Of a stretch of 64,000 bases of DNA, positions 19,985-31,656 are shown piece by piece. Origin of the DNA: Tuctoria greenei (lineage: Eukaryota; Streptophyta; Magnoliopsida; Poales; Poaceae). Below the pieces are notes generated by a model that had not been told where the DNA came from, did no database searches, and was given only the letters and a program-made list of their open reading frames with translations. Positions within the stretch are counted from its first letter, which is position 1. Each line of letters begins with the position of its first letter. The stretch covers positions 26,255,601 to 26,319,600 of the forward strand of contig JAYESD010000009.1 in NCBI GenBank assembly GCA_036927565.1. The letters run 5' to 3'. Position numbers and translations under genes: made by a program.

Positions 19985-21753
19985 TTAAATCAAACTATTT
20001 CTTAGTGACTTTACAATCTTAGGTGGATGTGCTCTAGCATGAGCATGAGAATCAAAACCTAAACCAGTTTTATCATTGCAAGACTTGAAAGAGTTCAGCA
20101 GCAAGTTTAGGTTCTTATTTGCATTACAAAACCGATCTAGTGTTCTATGCATGTCATCAAGTTTATTGGACAGATCAAGGCAATTTTCACATGAAGTTTT
20201 TCCTTTTAATTTGCAATTTGAACAGTATTTAATTTCATGAGAACACAAAGCATTGTTCAATACAGAAATATCATTCATAGAATCATGTAGCTTCTTGTTA
20301 AGATCATCACAACTAGAACAATGCAAATCAATTGTAGAACAGCTACCATCTTTCATGTTTTTATCATTAAGTGCAACAAGCTTTTTGTTTTTTTCAATTT
20401 CAAGTTCAAGTATATCAAGTGTGGAGGTGTGTGCACTTCTTAAAGAGGACAATTGTTCATATATAAGCTCACATGAAGAACAAGAATCATCACTAGGAAT
20501 CAAAGATTTTAAATATTTAATTTTATATTCTTGTGATTCAATTTTAACAGTATTGTTCCTAAGTTTTTTGTCCTTTTTCTTAACTATAACAGTGGCATGA
20601 GAAATAGCATCACACATTTCTTTGCATGTGGGACATACCTCTTCATCGTCAATGTTGTGTTCTTCCTCCTCCATATTTGATCTCGAGTTGCCCGCCATGA
20701 AGCACATATTTGCCAAATTCTCTTCATCTTTATCACTTTTGATGTCATCATCGCTAGAGCCAAGTTCTTGAAATGCAGAGACAAAATTGTTTACCAATTC
20801 GCGACCTGTAAAACCCTTCTTCTTGTTGTTGTTTGCGGAAGAGGACTTGAATTTTGTTTGCTTCTCATTACGGAGAGTAGAACCTGAAAGGTTAGGGCAA
20901 TTTGTACAAAAATGTACAAACTCACTGCATTCGAAGCACCATTGAGAACCACCACTTCCTCTTCTTCGAGTTCTCACATTTTACAATGCTTTTGGGAATC
21001 GAGTAGAAAGAAGTGCTATTTCCTCCTCTGAAAACTTTTCAATCTGTTCGAGGGTTAGAGAAGACAGCAAAGCAAGTGTACCACATGATGAAGATTGGCT
21101 ATATCTAGGCATGTCATGTTATGAAACAAATGCAAGACACTTGTTGGGGTTCTTACATGATATTATGTCAAGTTCAAGATTTTCAATTTAGAATATAAAA
21201 CATCTAAAGCACGTGTACTCATGACAGTAAATTCATGAATAGATGTAACTTTCATCTCCCAAAACGACATGTCTAATGAACTTAAAAATTTTCTAGCATT
21301 TTTAGCATCTAAAGAATTAACATTGACACTATGCAAGTTGCTAAGGATTTTATTAAAGCGAGCAAATATTTCGTCAATGGACTCACCTGGTTGCATCTCA
21401 AAGTGCATATATTCTTTCTTTAATATATCTTGCCTTACCTCCTTGATCGTGTCGGATCCTTCGTGGTAGTCGTAAAGTGCCTTCAACACATCGTACGCTG
21501 ATCGGAGGTGTGCAACACAATCGAAGTCACTTTGAGTCAATCCTTGCATGATCAAGTTGCGAGCCTTGTTATTGTTGTCGATATCTCTCATGTTCGCAGC
21601 CATAATTTGATCATTTGGTGGCGTGTCGAAATGCTTGTAGACCTTTTCCCATATAGCAAAGCCTTACACTTGTATGTAGGCCTCTATACGAGCCTTTCAA
21701 ACCTGAAAATCAACGCCATCGAACACATAAGGTTTTGCAGACTATTTCTCCAT
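19985..21753 (-). pseudogene. Element C gag with zinc knuckle and Cys-rich region
   Basis: The ATG at 21753 begins a gag related to element B, but stops replace at least three sense codons in its first 40 residues (MEK-SAKPYVFDG and after). The frame 21163-21603 carries ARNLIMQGLTQSDFDCV and YDYHEGSDTIKEV. A CCHC knuckle with all four ligands, CFECSEFVHFCTNC, lies at 20938-20897. The following 330-residue Cys-rich coiled-coil region is one open frame (20977-19985), keeping the CPTCKEMC, SCSSCELI and CSNCKLKGKTSCENC pairs. This is better preserved than the enzyme domains. Confidence 0.85.
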
Positions 21754-21814
21754 GTCGATTAGTCAAAACACGTGCAAATCATGAAGATTAGAGCACCGTG
21801 GATTTGTTACCAAT

Positions 21815-23589
21815 TATAGGATTGAATAGCACGTGAAAAGCTACCAGGGGGGTGAATGGTAGATTTAAACTTTTTCAACGGAAGCAACGAAAACCGTTTA
21901 GCAGAAAATCAATCTGTTAAGAAACCGTGTGTGTAATCTATTTTTATTGTGTCCAACCGTGACAAAAACAAGTGTATATTGTAGAGAATCAAGTCACGGA
22001 ACTAATACAACAAGAATCACGTGAAAACACTAAGTAGAACTTGAAATATGATCAAAAGACAAGACGAAGGTCAATCTTTTCGACCCGATTTAACAACAAA
22101 TCAGCAACGCTGCAAACAAACTCGCGTAGCTCAAAAACCATGAATCCAATGACCGTGAAATTTTCATAGATGATATATAATGAAGTTGTGAAGACAACCC
22201 AAAGAGAATCACGTCAACCGGATCTGTAAAACGCGAGTGATGATCGAAATACCAAAGCAACATTGATCTGTTCAAAAACTCAACGAGAAAAAACTAATCT
22301 GAAATAAGTCGGACGAATAAGGCACAAAAGCTCCTCTAAAACTACGACCTTTATTCAATAGAAAACAAGAGGAACAACTCAAAGTCATACAACATGAGAT
22401 GTGACCTCCATTGCTTTTATAACCATCCCTTAGGCCAACCCAATCCAAATTAGAACTCTAATCCTACTTAGTTTCAACCGAAACATTCCATAACTGTTCA
22501 AGACTCTTCCATACACAGATATAAGCAATCTTAAGACTTCCAAATACCTTAGGAACGTACCAAAATTCCTAAAACAACTCAACTTATTGCCCACCACGAA
22601 ATATAACCAAAACAAACTCTAAAACTTCCATAAAGAAACCATAACCACCTGAACCGCAGCCTGAGGCATAAACCAGCTGGTTGGACCTTTCCGGCCACAT
22701 CTTCACATTCATATCTCATCACCACATCTTGGTACAATGTAGCCACATCCATGCACCCCTTGCATCCATGCAAACACTTTCCAACAACGTTCACGATACT
22801 TTCATATGCATTGTTCTTGACCCAAATATGTTGCATGACCTCCTGATCAACTCAACCACAATTCCTCCTGAACTTGTTTGTTCAACCTCATCTTCTCCCT
22901 AAAACTAGTTCAATGGATCCCGTCAACAGCCATGTGTTGACCTCAAGCATCACCTGCACATGAACAAACAACCAAATCTTCCAGAGCCCAAGTCCTCGAC
23001 TTGACTCTCGTTAGTCCGAAAACCACGACACCTTATGTGAGCACCTCACATAAGCATGTTGCAAACCGTACCAATGTTTAACTACCACAATTAGTCATAA
23101 CACACCAAAAACTTAGTAAGAGAATACTAAGCAAACATTCCAGAATCCAAAAAGCAAGTTTGAAACATTGCAAGTTAAAAACAGATCTGCTGCACAATTA
23201 TTTCAGCAAATAAAATTATCGAATCGACCAAAACTGATGCTGCAATGTAAAGGCAAAAGATCGGACATTCCAATAAGAAATTCACGTGCAAAACACGTCA
23301 CCGGAAGTTCAGACATTCCTAACCAAGTAAAGAGTAAATGTTACTCTCGAAAACACTTTTGTGAAGATCGACCTGTGTCGATCCACGTGCATCTCATGAG
23401 TGTGAAAGTTCGGACAATCCGAAGCGAGAAAGCATGTGCAACTCACGTGCGATGAAATTCTGACAGTGGAAACCGGATTCTCGCAAGTTCGAACAATCCG
23501 AAGTGGGCTTTTCAGGAATATTCGAAAATTTTCATGTGAACTCTCGCTTTTATTTAAATTGTCAATGTATTCAGCACACATAGGTCTCA
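21815..23589 (-). repeat. Element C 5' LTR
   Basis: On the minus strand it begins TGAGACCTATGTGTGCTG at 23589 and ends CCTATA at 21815. It is followed by a damaged primer site (TTGGTAACAAATCC, 21812-21799) where TGGTATCAGAGCC is expected. It is homologous to the element B LTRs throughout but more diverged, for example in the C-run region near 21846. A TATAAAAG box lies at 22421-22414. The partner LTR lies left of the window. Confidence 0.85.
22414..22421 (-). promoter_or_regulatory. TATA box of element C LTR
   Basis: TATAAAAG on the minus strand lies in the same local context as the TATA boxes of the two element B LTRs. Confidence 0.5.
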
Positions 23590-23599
23590 CACACTCATG

Positions 23600-23871
23600 T
23601 GTTCACTGACTTGCCATATAACAGGGAACTGACAGCAGAAAACTTTGAGCCATTAATTTTTTTGGAACGCGGGCTGGTGAAAAAGGGCAATGTAGCAACT
23701 AGATCAGGATGTCATGTACAGGTTTGCCGGAAGACATTAGCACATGGGAGGACTATTGTGCTTTGAAGGCTCGTTTCAACATTCTGCAGTTTGGAGACAA
23801 CCTGCATCCTAGCGGGGAGCGGTGTCGTACACCACACTGCTTTGCTGGCTGAAGCAGCTGATAACCTTTAG
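23600..23871 (+). pseudogene. Ty3/gypsy chromovirus pol 3' end with chromodomain remnant
   Basis: Two plus-strand frames give, in order, ELTAENFEPLIFLERGLVKK (about 23625-23685) and GLPEDISTWEDYCALKARF (about 23718-23775). This is the pattern of the C-terminal integrase and chromodomain of plant chromoviruses, where a conserved RRLVKKGN segment is followed by W-x-L-P-x-E-x-x-TWED and an RFP-like helix. A frameshift separates the two. The frame ends in a stop near 23850, and related 3' sequence seems to resume at 39566 beyond the large insertion. Assignment rests on motif pattern only. Confidence 0.55.
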
Positions 23872-24122
23872 ACCTCCTTTGGCAGCCCATGATCCCTCAG
23901 GAATCCCGGTCTAATCCCTGGCCCAAAAATCTACGGGCCAAAATCTTTCTCAAGTCCATTTGGCAATAAAATTTTCCGGCCCGATCCACCGGGAAGCACT
24001 GGGCTTTCTGGCCCGGTCTCGTGAGGTCGGGCAGCAAAACCTCGGTCTCGCTCGCGTCCCCATCCGACTCCGCGCACCGCCGGCACCTCCCAACCACGCG
24101 CCGCGAGGATCCGACGGTAGCC

Positions 24123-24123
<1 letters not shown>

Positions 24124-24158
<35 letters not shown>
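24124..24158. repeat. Poly-C tract (35 bases)
   Basis: An uninterrupted run of 35 C lies in the GC-rich part of element D. It creates proline or glycine runs in overlapping frames that should not be read as genes. Confidence 0.95.
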
Positions 24159-24159
<1 letters not shown>

Positions 24160-25449
24160 TGGTGCCGAACACCTCCTCAAGGCGGCGTGGTCGCATCAGG
24201 CAACGTGGCCCATGGCGGACTCCGAGGATGAGGGGTCCCTTGACCGCGCAGGCTCTCGGTTTGCCAGGAGGGTGGTGGGATGGGGACAACGAAGAGCCCG
24301 ACTGAGAACGATCTGGATGAGTTCAAAGGGTGTATGGATCTGAGGTTTAGCTTCAGCTACGATGAGATCCCCTAGCTCTGAGCACGCTCCCCATGCTTGA
24401 GCTCTGCTACTCCATGAGCCAGTAGTTATTGGACGAGCACCAGCAGCAGAGTAAGACTGGGGAGGTGGCGTGGACGAGAGTTAAACCATCTAGGTGGCGG
24501 CAGCTGGCGGCGCCAATTCGATCATGGGAGGAGCAGCCATAGAGGTGCCCGATTCCCCTAACTTTATCTTGTAGTTTTGGTGAAAATTATGCAAAATTAC
24601 CTCTTTGCCTCCTAATTTTTGGAGCTTTTAGAGTGATCTGTTGACTAATTATTTACAGGGAATACAGAATTCAACAAACATTAGTTTCATATAAGTTGGT
24701 TTAGCTAAGATATAGGCCTAGTATTCTGGTGGAACGCAGCTCTATTTGCATGTCAAAATGAACACTGACATAGTTACTGTACTGCGCCTAACTGCAGAAA
24801 TGGTAAAACATAGTGTCTAAGCTTGGTAACATTGATATTTATGTGCATGTATAGAACTGACTTCTTTTCTAGTAGTTTTCACTCTATTCATGTCATCCTA
24901 TGAATGTCAAAATGAACTAAATAGCAGTTACTTCTTGGGTTTTATAAGAGAGTTCAACATGAACATTACTGGTTTTGCTGGTTCTTTTCTGAACTACTGA
25001 TATTAGTATGTGCAGCAGTTATTGCTCAATTACTTTCAACGAGTATGGATCTCTAAAGTCGTATCTCATATGTTTCTTTCTACATGTATATCTTTTAATC
25101 AGGTTGAAGCTGAAGAACAACAGTGCTTTGTTTTGTTTTCTGCAAGCTATTCACAACTGTCGTGCAATCTGTGATCTCACACTAGTCATGTCATGTCGTT
25201 GAACTTCTCTTGTTGTAAATTTGTTCTATTTCTTTCTAAATAATCCCATCAGGCGAGACATGTGTCATCTTTGGATTGCTAGTTACTGCCTTGTTTTCCA
25301 TCAAAGAATGTTGCAGTTTTTCTATAAAATCTAAATTCATTAGTTAGGAATATAGCTACGGTAGCTCTAATGAAAGGAAGCATGTCGTGTTTTATTGAGA
25401 ATTAAAAGGCTCAAGTCAACTCAATCCAAGCCTCCAAACAATGTACATA

Positions 25450-25454
25450 AATGT
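25450..25454. repeat. Element E target-site duplication, left copy
   Basis: AATGT on the left corresponds to CATGT at 38499-38503: four of five bases match. Confidence 0.7.
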
Positions 25455-26301
25455 TGTTGAAGCGTACGAATGACACTTCCTCGGTACTACTAAAATGTAG
25501 CCCCCGGAGGTTCTTGTATCGATTTGGGCGCGCGGAGATCTTAGACAAGATGATGACACGTAGGATTTACGTGATTCGGGCCGCCTGAGCGTAATACCCT
25601 ACTCTACGGGGTGTGTGTTGTTGTATTGAGGATTTTAGTAGTGTTGGTGTGCGTATGAGCTTGCCTCCTTTGTACCGAGCAACACATCCCTTTTATAGAC
25701 CAAGGGGTGGTTGTTACAAGGGTTGCCTGGCCCGATATGTGGCCCCAGCGATTATTCTTGCCTAATTAGACAATTAAGTGTGTTTAAGTACCCTAATAAC
25801 TGATAACGTGCACGAGTATGGATCGTGGCGTTACTAGTATTAAGGGTCTTCTGATCGTGCACCATTAATAGTGTATTAATGGAGCATAATCAGGTCTTGT
25901 AATTGTAACAATAACAGTCCTTTGAATACTTATACCATTGGAGATCTGTCTATATTCCCGTTGGTGGCATACGTCCGGAGGCTTGACACTTGGCAGCGCC
26001 GGAGCTTTCACTTGCGAGAAGGTAGGTCCAAAGCTGCTATACACGTGGAGGCACCGGGGCTTCCTTCTACAGGGGGTTAGGTCCGGGGTTACTGTACACG
26101 TGTCAAGTGTGGAGCTACCCTATGTAGAGGGTTTGGCTCCGGTCCTGTATTACACGTAGCAGTGTCAGAGCTCCCCTATGTAGGAGGTGGGTCCAGTGTC
26201 ATTTGACACGTGAGGCCTACGGAGATCTTCAACTTTGACAGGTGGAACTCCCTTGCACTTCTGGCGGTATCATGGAGTATCCGATATGCAGGGTACCGAC
26301 A
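25455..26301 (-). repeat. Element E 3' LTR
   Basis: On the minus strand it begins TGTCGGTACCCTG at 26301 and ends near TTCAACA at 25455. It is homologous to 37677-38498. It carries five evenly spaced CACGTG-like boxes (25987-26212), three of them intact, and a TATAAAAG box near 25697-25690. Confidence 0.9.
25987..26212. promoter_or_regulatory. 55-bp periodic G-box array, element E 3' LTR
   Basis: CACTTG, CACGTG, CACGTG, CACGTA and CACGTG start at 25987, 26042, 26097, 26153 and 26207, spaced 55, 55, 56 and 54 bp. Each sits in a degenerate repeat with GGTCCGG or GGAGCT. The array is in U3, upstream of the TATA box in element orientation. Confidence 0.75.
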
Positions 26302-26841
26302 GTGGCCCCCGGGCCCACCTCTGGGTGAAAACCCTTTGGGTTAAGTTGTTCTATCAGAGGTCGGGCCATCCTCGATTCCCGTGCTGCAGCTTCAAAGGTC
26401 TTTTGATGTACCATTGGGGCGATGGTTCGTGGTTAAACCATTGCCGCGTGGCTTGTTTTGAATGCAGCAAATGAGATCTTTGAGTGCGGATATTACGCAA
26501 TTGAAGGTCGCCAGTTCCCAATACGAAAACCATATTGGTTCTGAGCGCCTTGTCAGACTGCCGCCCTCGGGCTTCCCGCTGCCCATCATGACAATGGTTC
26601 AGCTGGGGTAATAACCTCGACTTCTTCGTCGGGGTGGCCCTGGGCCCATTCGTCATTGACCGGATAAGTCCTTTGTAATGTGGACTTGCTCTCGTTGCGA
26701 TTTCCATCCAAGCGTCATGGAGGCTTACTTAAGAAGGAAAGCCCACACGGTTTGAGCACTCTTTATGCTTTTGATCAAACTCGTGCTCAGAACCTCCCAA
26801 ACTTTGCCTACCTTTCTCCTCTTTTGCTCCACTTTGTCGTG
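26302..26841 (+). other. Element E region between 3' LTR and antisense ORF
   Basis: Directly next to the LTR, the minus strand reads GGGCCCGGGGGCCAC, the likely polypurine tract. The rest is noncoding. Because the antisense ORF starts at about 26842 reading away from this LTR, its promoter and 5' leader should lie here; TTTATGCTTTTGATC near 26762 precedes a CT-rich leader. Confidence 0.5.
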
Positions 26842-28212
26842 ATGGATTTAGGTCTTCCCAAGAGCTTCGTCCAGAGCAAGGACAATCTGATGAAGGTTCA
26901 GACCCGATTCCTTCAACCACTTGGTTCGTGCTGGCAAGCTCCCCTTCAAGAAGGAGCGCCGCGGGGAGATGGTGTACTTCTCAGCATATGCCATGGTGGG
27001 ATTGATCCCACCTTTCTCGAGCTTCATCTTGATGTTGCTAGACTTCTACGGCCTCCAACTGCATCACCTTGGCCCGCACTCCCTCCTGCTCGTGGCGACT
27101 TTCGTCCACTTCTGCGAGATGTGAGTGGGTGTGCCTCCCTACGTCGAATTGTTCCGGACTTTCTTCACGGCCCATACCACCAGCAAGGGCATAGAGTTGT
27201 TTGGCTTCTACTACTTCGTGAAGCGCAAGATTTGTCCCTTCAAGTACTTGAAGTCATTCCCCTCTGGCAAATGGGACGACTGGAAGAAGGATTGGATCAT
27301 CATCGCAGTGGAGGAGCACGACGGGATGGAGCTGCCCCAAGGACTCCCCAATGTCGACACCGATGCCTGCAATGTAGTTCCGAAGCTGTCAGATGCATTT
27401 AACCCTGTCCTGACCAGGATCCGAGAATGTGTGGAGGGTGGAGTGACCCACCAGATGGTCTTCGAAAATTTCTTAGTGAACAGGTGGGCTCCACTGAGGA
27501 AGAAGGAGAAGCTCGCTTGGGCTTTCAACAGTGTGATGGATGATGACCGGATTGAAACCGGTTTGAAATCCAACCTGGATGACGAAGCTTTGAAGCTCCA
27601 TCTCAAGAAATTTCAGCATGGGTCTATCCCCAATGATGCCTTAGCTCCGTTGGCTGCTTTCCTACCTCTAAACATGATTCCAGAGATCAGGAGGGAGCTC
27701 CGGAGGAAGATGCCGGCGCTAGACGACCTTGGTGAGTTGGAGAAGCGTAGGGTCTCCAGGGTTGTAATACTCGGAGCTTCCGAGGAGGTGGTCGCCCCTA
27801 CACCAAGACGAAAAGTTGATGACGTTGGCAAGGGCAAAGGCAAGGAACCAGCTGAATCTTCCAGCCGGAAGTGAAAGCTGAGGCACGCTGATGGGAGCTC
27901 CATCAGGTCTGCTCCATCTACAACTACCCCTTCTCCCCGACGAGGGAGATCTTCTGCGGCGACACCTCCTCCAGTGCAAGCATCCTCGAGAGGCGCCAGT
28001 TCTTTATAGTCGACTGCGGTTCCGGCGTCAACTACGGGCTCCAGGTCCGGTAGTCCTTCCTAGCCAAGGAAGACCTCGGCTGGGGCAACACCAATGATGA
28101 CGGCAGTCTCCAGGTGACATTCTAGAGCTCCCTCCGTGCCAACCACGGCAAGTTTTGTCTCTGAGCCTCCGACGAAGAAGTTCCGCGCCAATTGGAGCGG
28201 TAGCTTCCCAAG

Positions 28213-28289
28213 GTAAGCTTTGCTTTTTCACCTTGATTTGCCACTCTTATTTTTGTCATGTTTTGAATCTTCCAATTTTTTGACTGCAG
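28213..28289 (+). other. Predicted intron in the antisense ORF
   Basis: A clean AAG|GTAAGCTTTG donor at 28213, a T-rich stretch and a TTTTTTGACTGCAG|G acceptor ending at 28289 bound a 77-bp T-rich segment. Joining the flanks links KKFRANWSG with ASKTGSKAPTS-type sequence in the low-complexity region. Confidence 0.65.
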
Positions 28290-28547
28290 GGCATCAAAGA
28301 CGGGATCTAAAGCTCCGACCTCTGTTGCAACGGCCGAAACGGTGCATACGGAAACTCCATCTTAAACCCTCGTGCCTCCTCAAGTGGTGGCTGAGGTCAC
28401 AGCAGCTCCGGCGCCAGCTGTCATGGATCTAGACTAAGAGTCATCGCGAGAGACTCCTGTGGCAGCGCCGAACCACGGGGGAGACATGCATGAATACGCT
28501 CCAGTAGCGGCATCACTGCGACTAAAGCTCTGGCACAGGATGCGAAG

Positions 28548-29000
28548 ATGGTGGAAGCTCCGGCAATGGGGTCAGAGGTAATTGAGGCTCCAGTCGCTGT
28601 GCCAAAAGTTGCTGCTGAGCCGGTGGATGAACCGGTGGTGCCAAAAGCTCCAGACCTTGAGCCGGAAGTTGTTGGTGCACCGACAACCAAGTCGGTGGTA
28701 CTTGAAGTCCTGGCCCTTGAGCCAGGAGTTGTTGAAGCTCCGTCAGTTGAGTCGGAGGTAGCTGATGTACCGGTGCCTGAGCCGACGACGAAAATGGCCT
28801 CGGGTGAAGCTCCATCAACCAACCCGGAAGTAACTGCTCCGGAGGTGCCCATGCCCGAGGCAGAACACCATGAAGAGGTGAAGGCAGGCTCTTCACCCGC
28901 GGAGCCAGTAATTAAAGTTCCCGCGTCAGGACCTTCGGCTTCGGCTCCGGAGGTAGAAGTTCCCCCAGCGGGTTCTTCCTCTCCTGTTGCCAAAGAGCTC
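28548..29000 (+). repeat. Coding imperfect repeats in antisense ORF
   Basis: Degenerate units of roughly 60 bp encode patterns such as GSEVIEAPVAV, EPEVVGAPTT, EPGVVEAPSV and ESEVADVPVPE. They are Pro/Val/Glu-rich and probably disordered. Their regularity keeps long frames open on both strands. Confidence 0.6.
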
Positions 29001-30539
29001 CTGGAGGGCGGCTCCAGTGCTGTAGAAACTAAGGGAACCAGGCTTGTGGCGTGGGACTCTATTTTTGTTCTTAAAGACCCCTTGGAGCCAACGGAGGTGA
29101 CCTCGGCAGGTTCGGAGCCTATTCCCTTGGCATTGTCCATAGACAATGCCTACTCAAGCCTCTGACAAGTTTAGCTCACCTTCGATCACGAGAGTAGGGC
29201 CCTTGAAGAGGAGCGCCACACCTTGAGGTGTTGGCGCAACAGGATCCACTTCGAGACCAAGCTTGCTCAAACGAGGCTTGCTGGTCAGAAGGAGTGGGTG
29301 AAGAGGGAAACGGCCCAGATGGAATACTGGGGCAAACTGCTGGAGGAGAAGGAAGCCGCCATCAGGGTGTTCGACGCTAATTCTCGGGAGATCCTCAAGC
29401 ATGCCAAGAAAAGGAGTGATGCTGCTGACGAGCGTCACGAAAACCTCAATGAATTAAACAAGGTCCTCCTGAAGCATTGAGAAAACCTTGATGCAAGAGA
29501 AGAGAAGCTCCTGGAACAGCAGGAGGATGTTTTGAAAAGGGAAGAAGAGTTCGGTCAGAAGCTAACTCTGGCTAAGCAAAATTTGGCAGATCTCTCTAAG
29601 AAGTTTGATCTGTGGAGTAAGGAGGAGGAGGAAAAGTACTGGAAACTGGGGCAGGAGCTCTCGAAAAGAGAAGCTGATGTTGCCACCAGAGAAGGGAAAG
29701 TAAGGGGCAGGGAGAAGGACCTAGCGAACAGCGGAACCGCATCCACCTCTGGGAGACGGAGCTAGCCAACCGTGAAAAGCAAGTAGCGGAGAATATGCAG
29801 CAACATGCCAAAGCGGTTGAGCGCCTCGCTCGGGAGAGTTCGGAGCTAGCGGCTGCCCAGAGGTCATTAGAGGAGCCGCGGAGCTCGAGGGCAACCGAAT
29901 CCCTGATGGTATGGGATTTCCTGGGACGTGCAGATAGAGCCCATGCGCCTCTTGGCTTCAGTCCAGTACGCCCGGAGGACCCGGTGCAGGAGCTCGACCA
30001 GACGCTGGTGGCGCTTGGTTCTGCTGGGAGCAAACTCGACGCAATGGGTGATGTCATCGCGGATCAGCTGGAGACAGAGGGGAAATCTCTGGCCAAAGAC
30101 GTCACCGAGTATGTCTTGGCGTGTTACAAAAGTCGAGATCCTCAATTTTCTCTCGATCCGATCTTTGAAGGACTTATTGCCGAAGAGTAGGATGCTGCCT
30201 AAGCTAGTGTCCAAGAGGCTGCTAAGAAGGTTGCTTCATTTTTCCGCAAAACTTAGACCCTCCAGTAGCTAGGACCTTTACCTTTTGTCCTTTGTTGTAA
30301 CCCTGATTTTGTAATCCAGTACTTTGAATGAATGAAATCCACTGTTTCTACAATGAATTCCATTTTGTTGTCTTTGTCTTTAATACACTGTCCTTCATCT
30401 TATTTGACCCTGGTAGATGTACACAATTTGATTGCGAACATGTACCAAAAGGATTTGACGATGTGTTGATGACTTGGACACTTCAAACTTATAGCTTTTA
30501 GGTTCGAAGTTTATTTCTGACTTCTCCAAGGAGCTTTTG

Positions 30540-30935
30540 TAACGTCGACGACGGGCCCCCTGGGGTTGTCGGAGCTTGATAGGTCCAACGGCACCCACTA
30601 TCAATGCGTAGAACGTCGACGACGAGCCTCTTGGGGTTGTCGGGGCTTGATAGGTCCGACAACACCCACTATCAACGTGAGAACGTCAATGATGGGCCCC
30701 CTGGGGTTGTCAGAGCTTGGTAGATCCAATGACACCCACCATCAATTGTAGATAATGTTGGGTGGTTATGCCATCTTAACTTGAATTATACTTTATGTCA
30801 ACGCCGACCCTCATGGAAGTTACCGGAGCTTGTTAGCTCTGGTGGCGACCACATTCAACGTCTGAAAACATCAACAGCGGGCCCCCTTGGAGGCTGTCGG
30901 ACCTTGATAGCTCCGGCATTGTCCACCATCGCCGT
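30540..30935. repeat. Minisatellite in element E 3' region, about 70-bp unit
   Basis: Units with AACGTCGACGACGGGCCCC, GGGGTTGTCGGAGCTTGAT and CACCCACTATCAA start at about 30541, 30612 and 30682. Two more diverged units follow near 30799 and 30868. Tat elements commonly carry tandem repeats in this region. Confidence 0.8.
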
Positions 30936-31656
30936 GTTTTTCCTGTACATTAAAGACAAGAAAAAGAGTAAAACTCATCCTCTTGTCTATAAATTGTTTG
31001 TGACTTATTGTTCTTATTGGAGTGTTAGATCCGAAGAAATTCTATATGATAACAAGCACATTGATGTAATCTCTCCATATCCGCATGTTTTTTTAGTACT
31101 CACCCTACTCAAGCCTGTCGGGATGTAGGTAGAGTAGCGTACTTAGGGTGCAGGACCAGGCTAAGTCGGTAGCACACTCCGGACCTATGTTGGCTTGGCG
31201 TTCAGGCAAGTATACTATGCAGCAATGTTAAGATCCAAAGAGACCAACACCATAACTTGTAACACATATAAATAACTTGGACTAAAACTTAAAAAGAATT
31301 GCACAACTTCATTATAGACAAGAAGGATATAAATAATAATTCAAAAGATTGAGCCTTCTACAAAAATAAATGCACGTGGAGTCTAATTTCACACAATAAT
31401 GTCTTTCATTATAGATCTGGATTACAGGGGAGACAAGGACACACTTAGGGTGCATGACCAGGCTAAGTGTGCTATACATCTTGTACTAACCCAGGGCAGA
31501 CAACTACACTTTTAGTATCGTGACTGTGTCAAGTGTTGCTTGAACTTCACGGACCCTACCGGAAGGGTCCAGATGTTCTCCCTGAGGACCTATTTGTCTC
31601 TGTATATTGACTCTATAACATACATTGTGTGTAATTACAGACTCACCTCCGTGATT
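30936..31656. other. Element E noncoding region with 26-bp direct repeat
   Basis: No ORF is convincing here. A 26-base segment, ACTTAGGGTGCAGGACCAGG and on, at 31141-31166 recurs at 31443-31468 with one mismatch, 302 bp away. The rest is AT-rich. It separates the antisense ORF from the integrase stop. Confidence 0.6.

Larger units (their letters stand above)
26842..30189 (+). pseudogene. Element E antisense ORF (Tat-type additional ORF), degenerate
   Basis: This gene runs opposite to gag-pol. From MDLGLPKSFVQSKDNLMK at 26842 it shifts frame near 26920 into GEMVYFSAYAMVGLIPPFSS, LDFYGLQLHHLGPHSLLLVA and, after a Trp-to-TGA stop at 27122, VPPYVELFRTFF. This matches the family often annotated as putative gypsy type transposon. 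A conserved middle part runs to about 27870, then a Ser/Pro/Thr-rich region, a 77-bp intron, an imperfect repeat region rich in Pro, Val, Glu and Ala (28548-29165), and a Glu/Lys/Leu coiled coil (29223-29850). A final globular part ends EGLIAEE at 30189. GAATGAATGAAATCC near 30325 may be its polyadenylation region. Function is unknown. Confidence 0.75.

Noticed and set aside
23897..24343. ORFs with poly-Pro or poly-Gly across the C35 tract
   Set aside because: Homopolymer-driven frames on both strands with no family signal.
28421..29146. Minus-strand Ser/Thr/Gly/Ala-rich ORF in element E
   Set aside because: It mirrors the repeat region of the antisense ORF on the plus strand; the composition is a repeat artefact.
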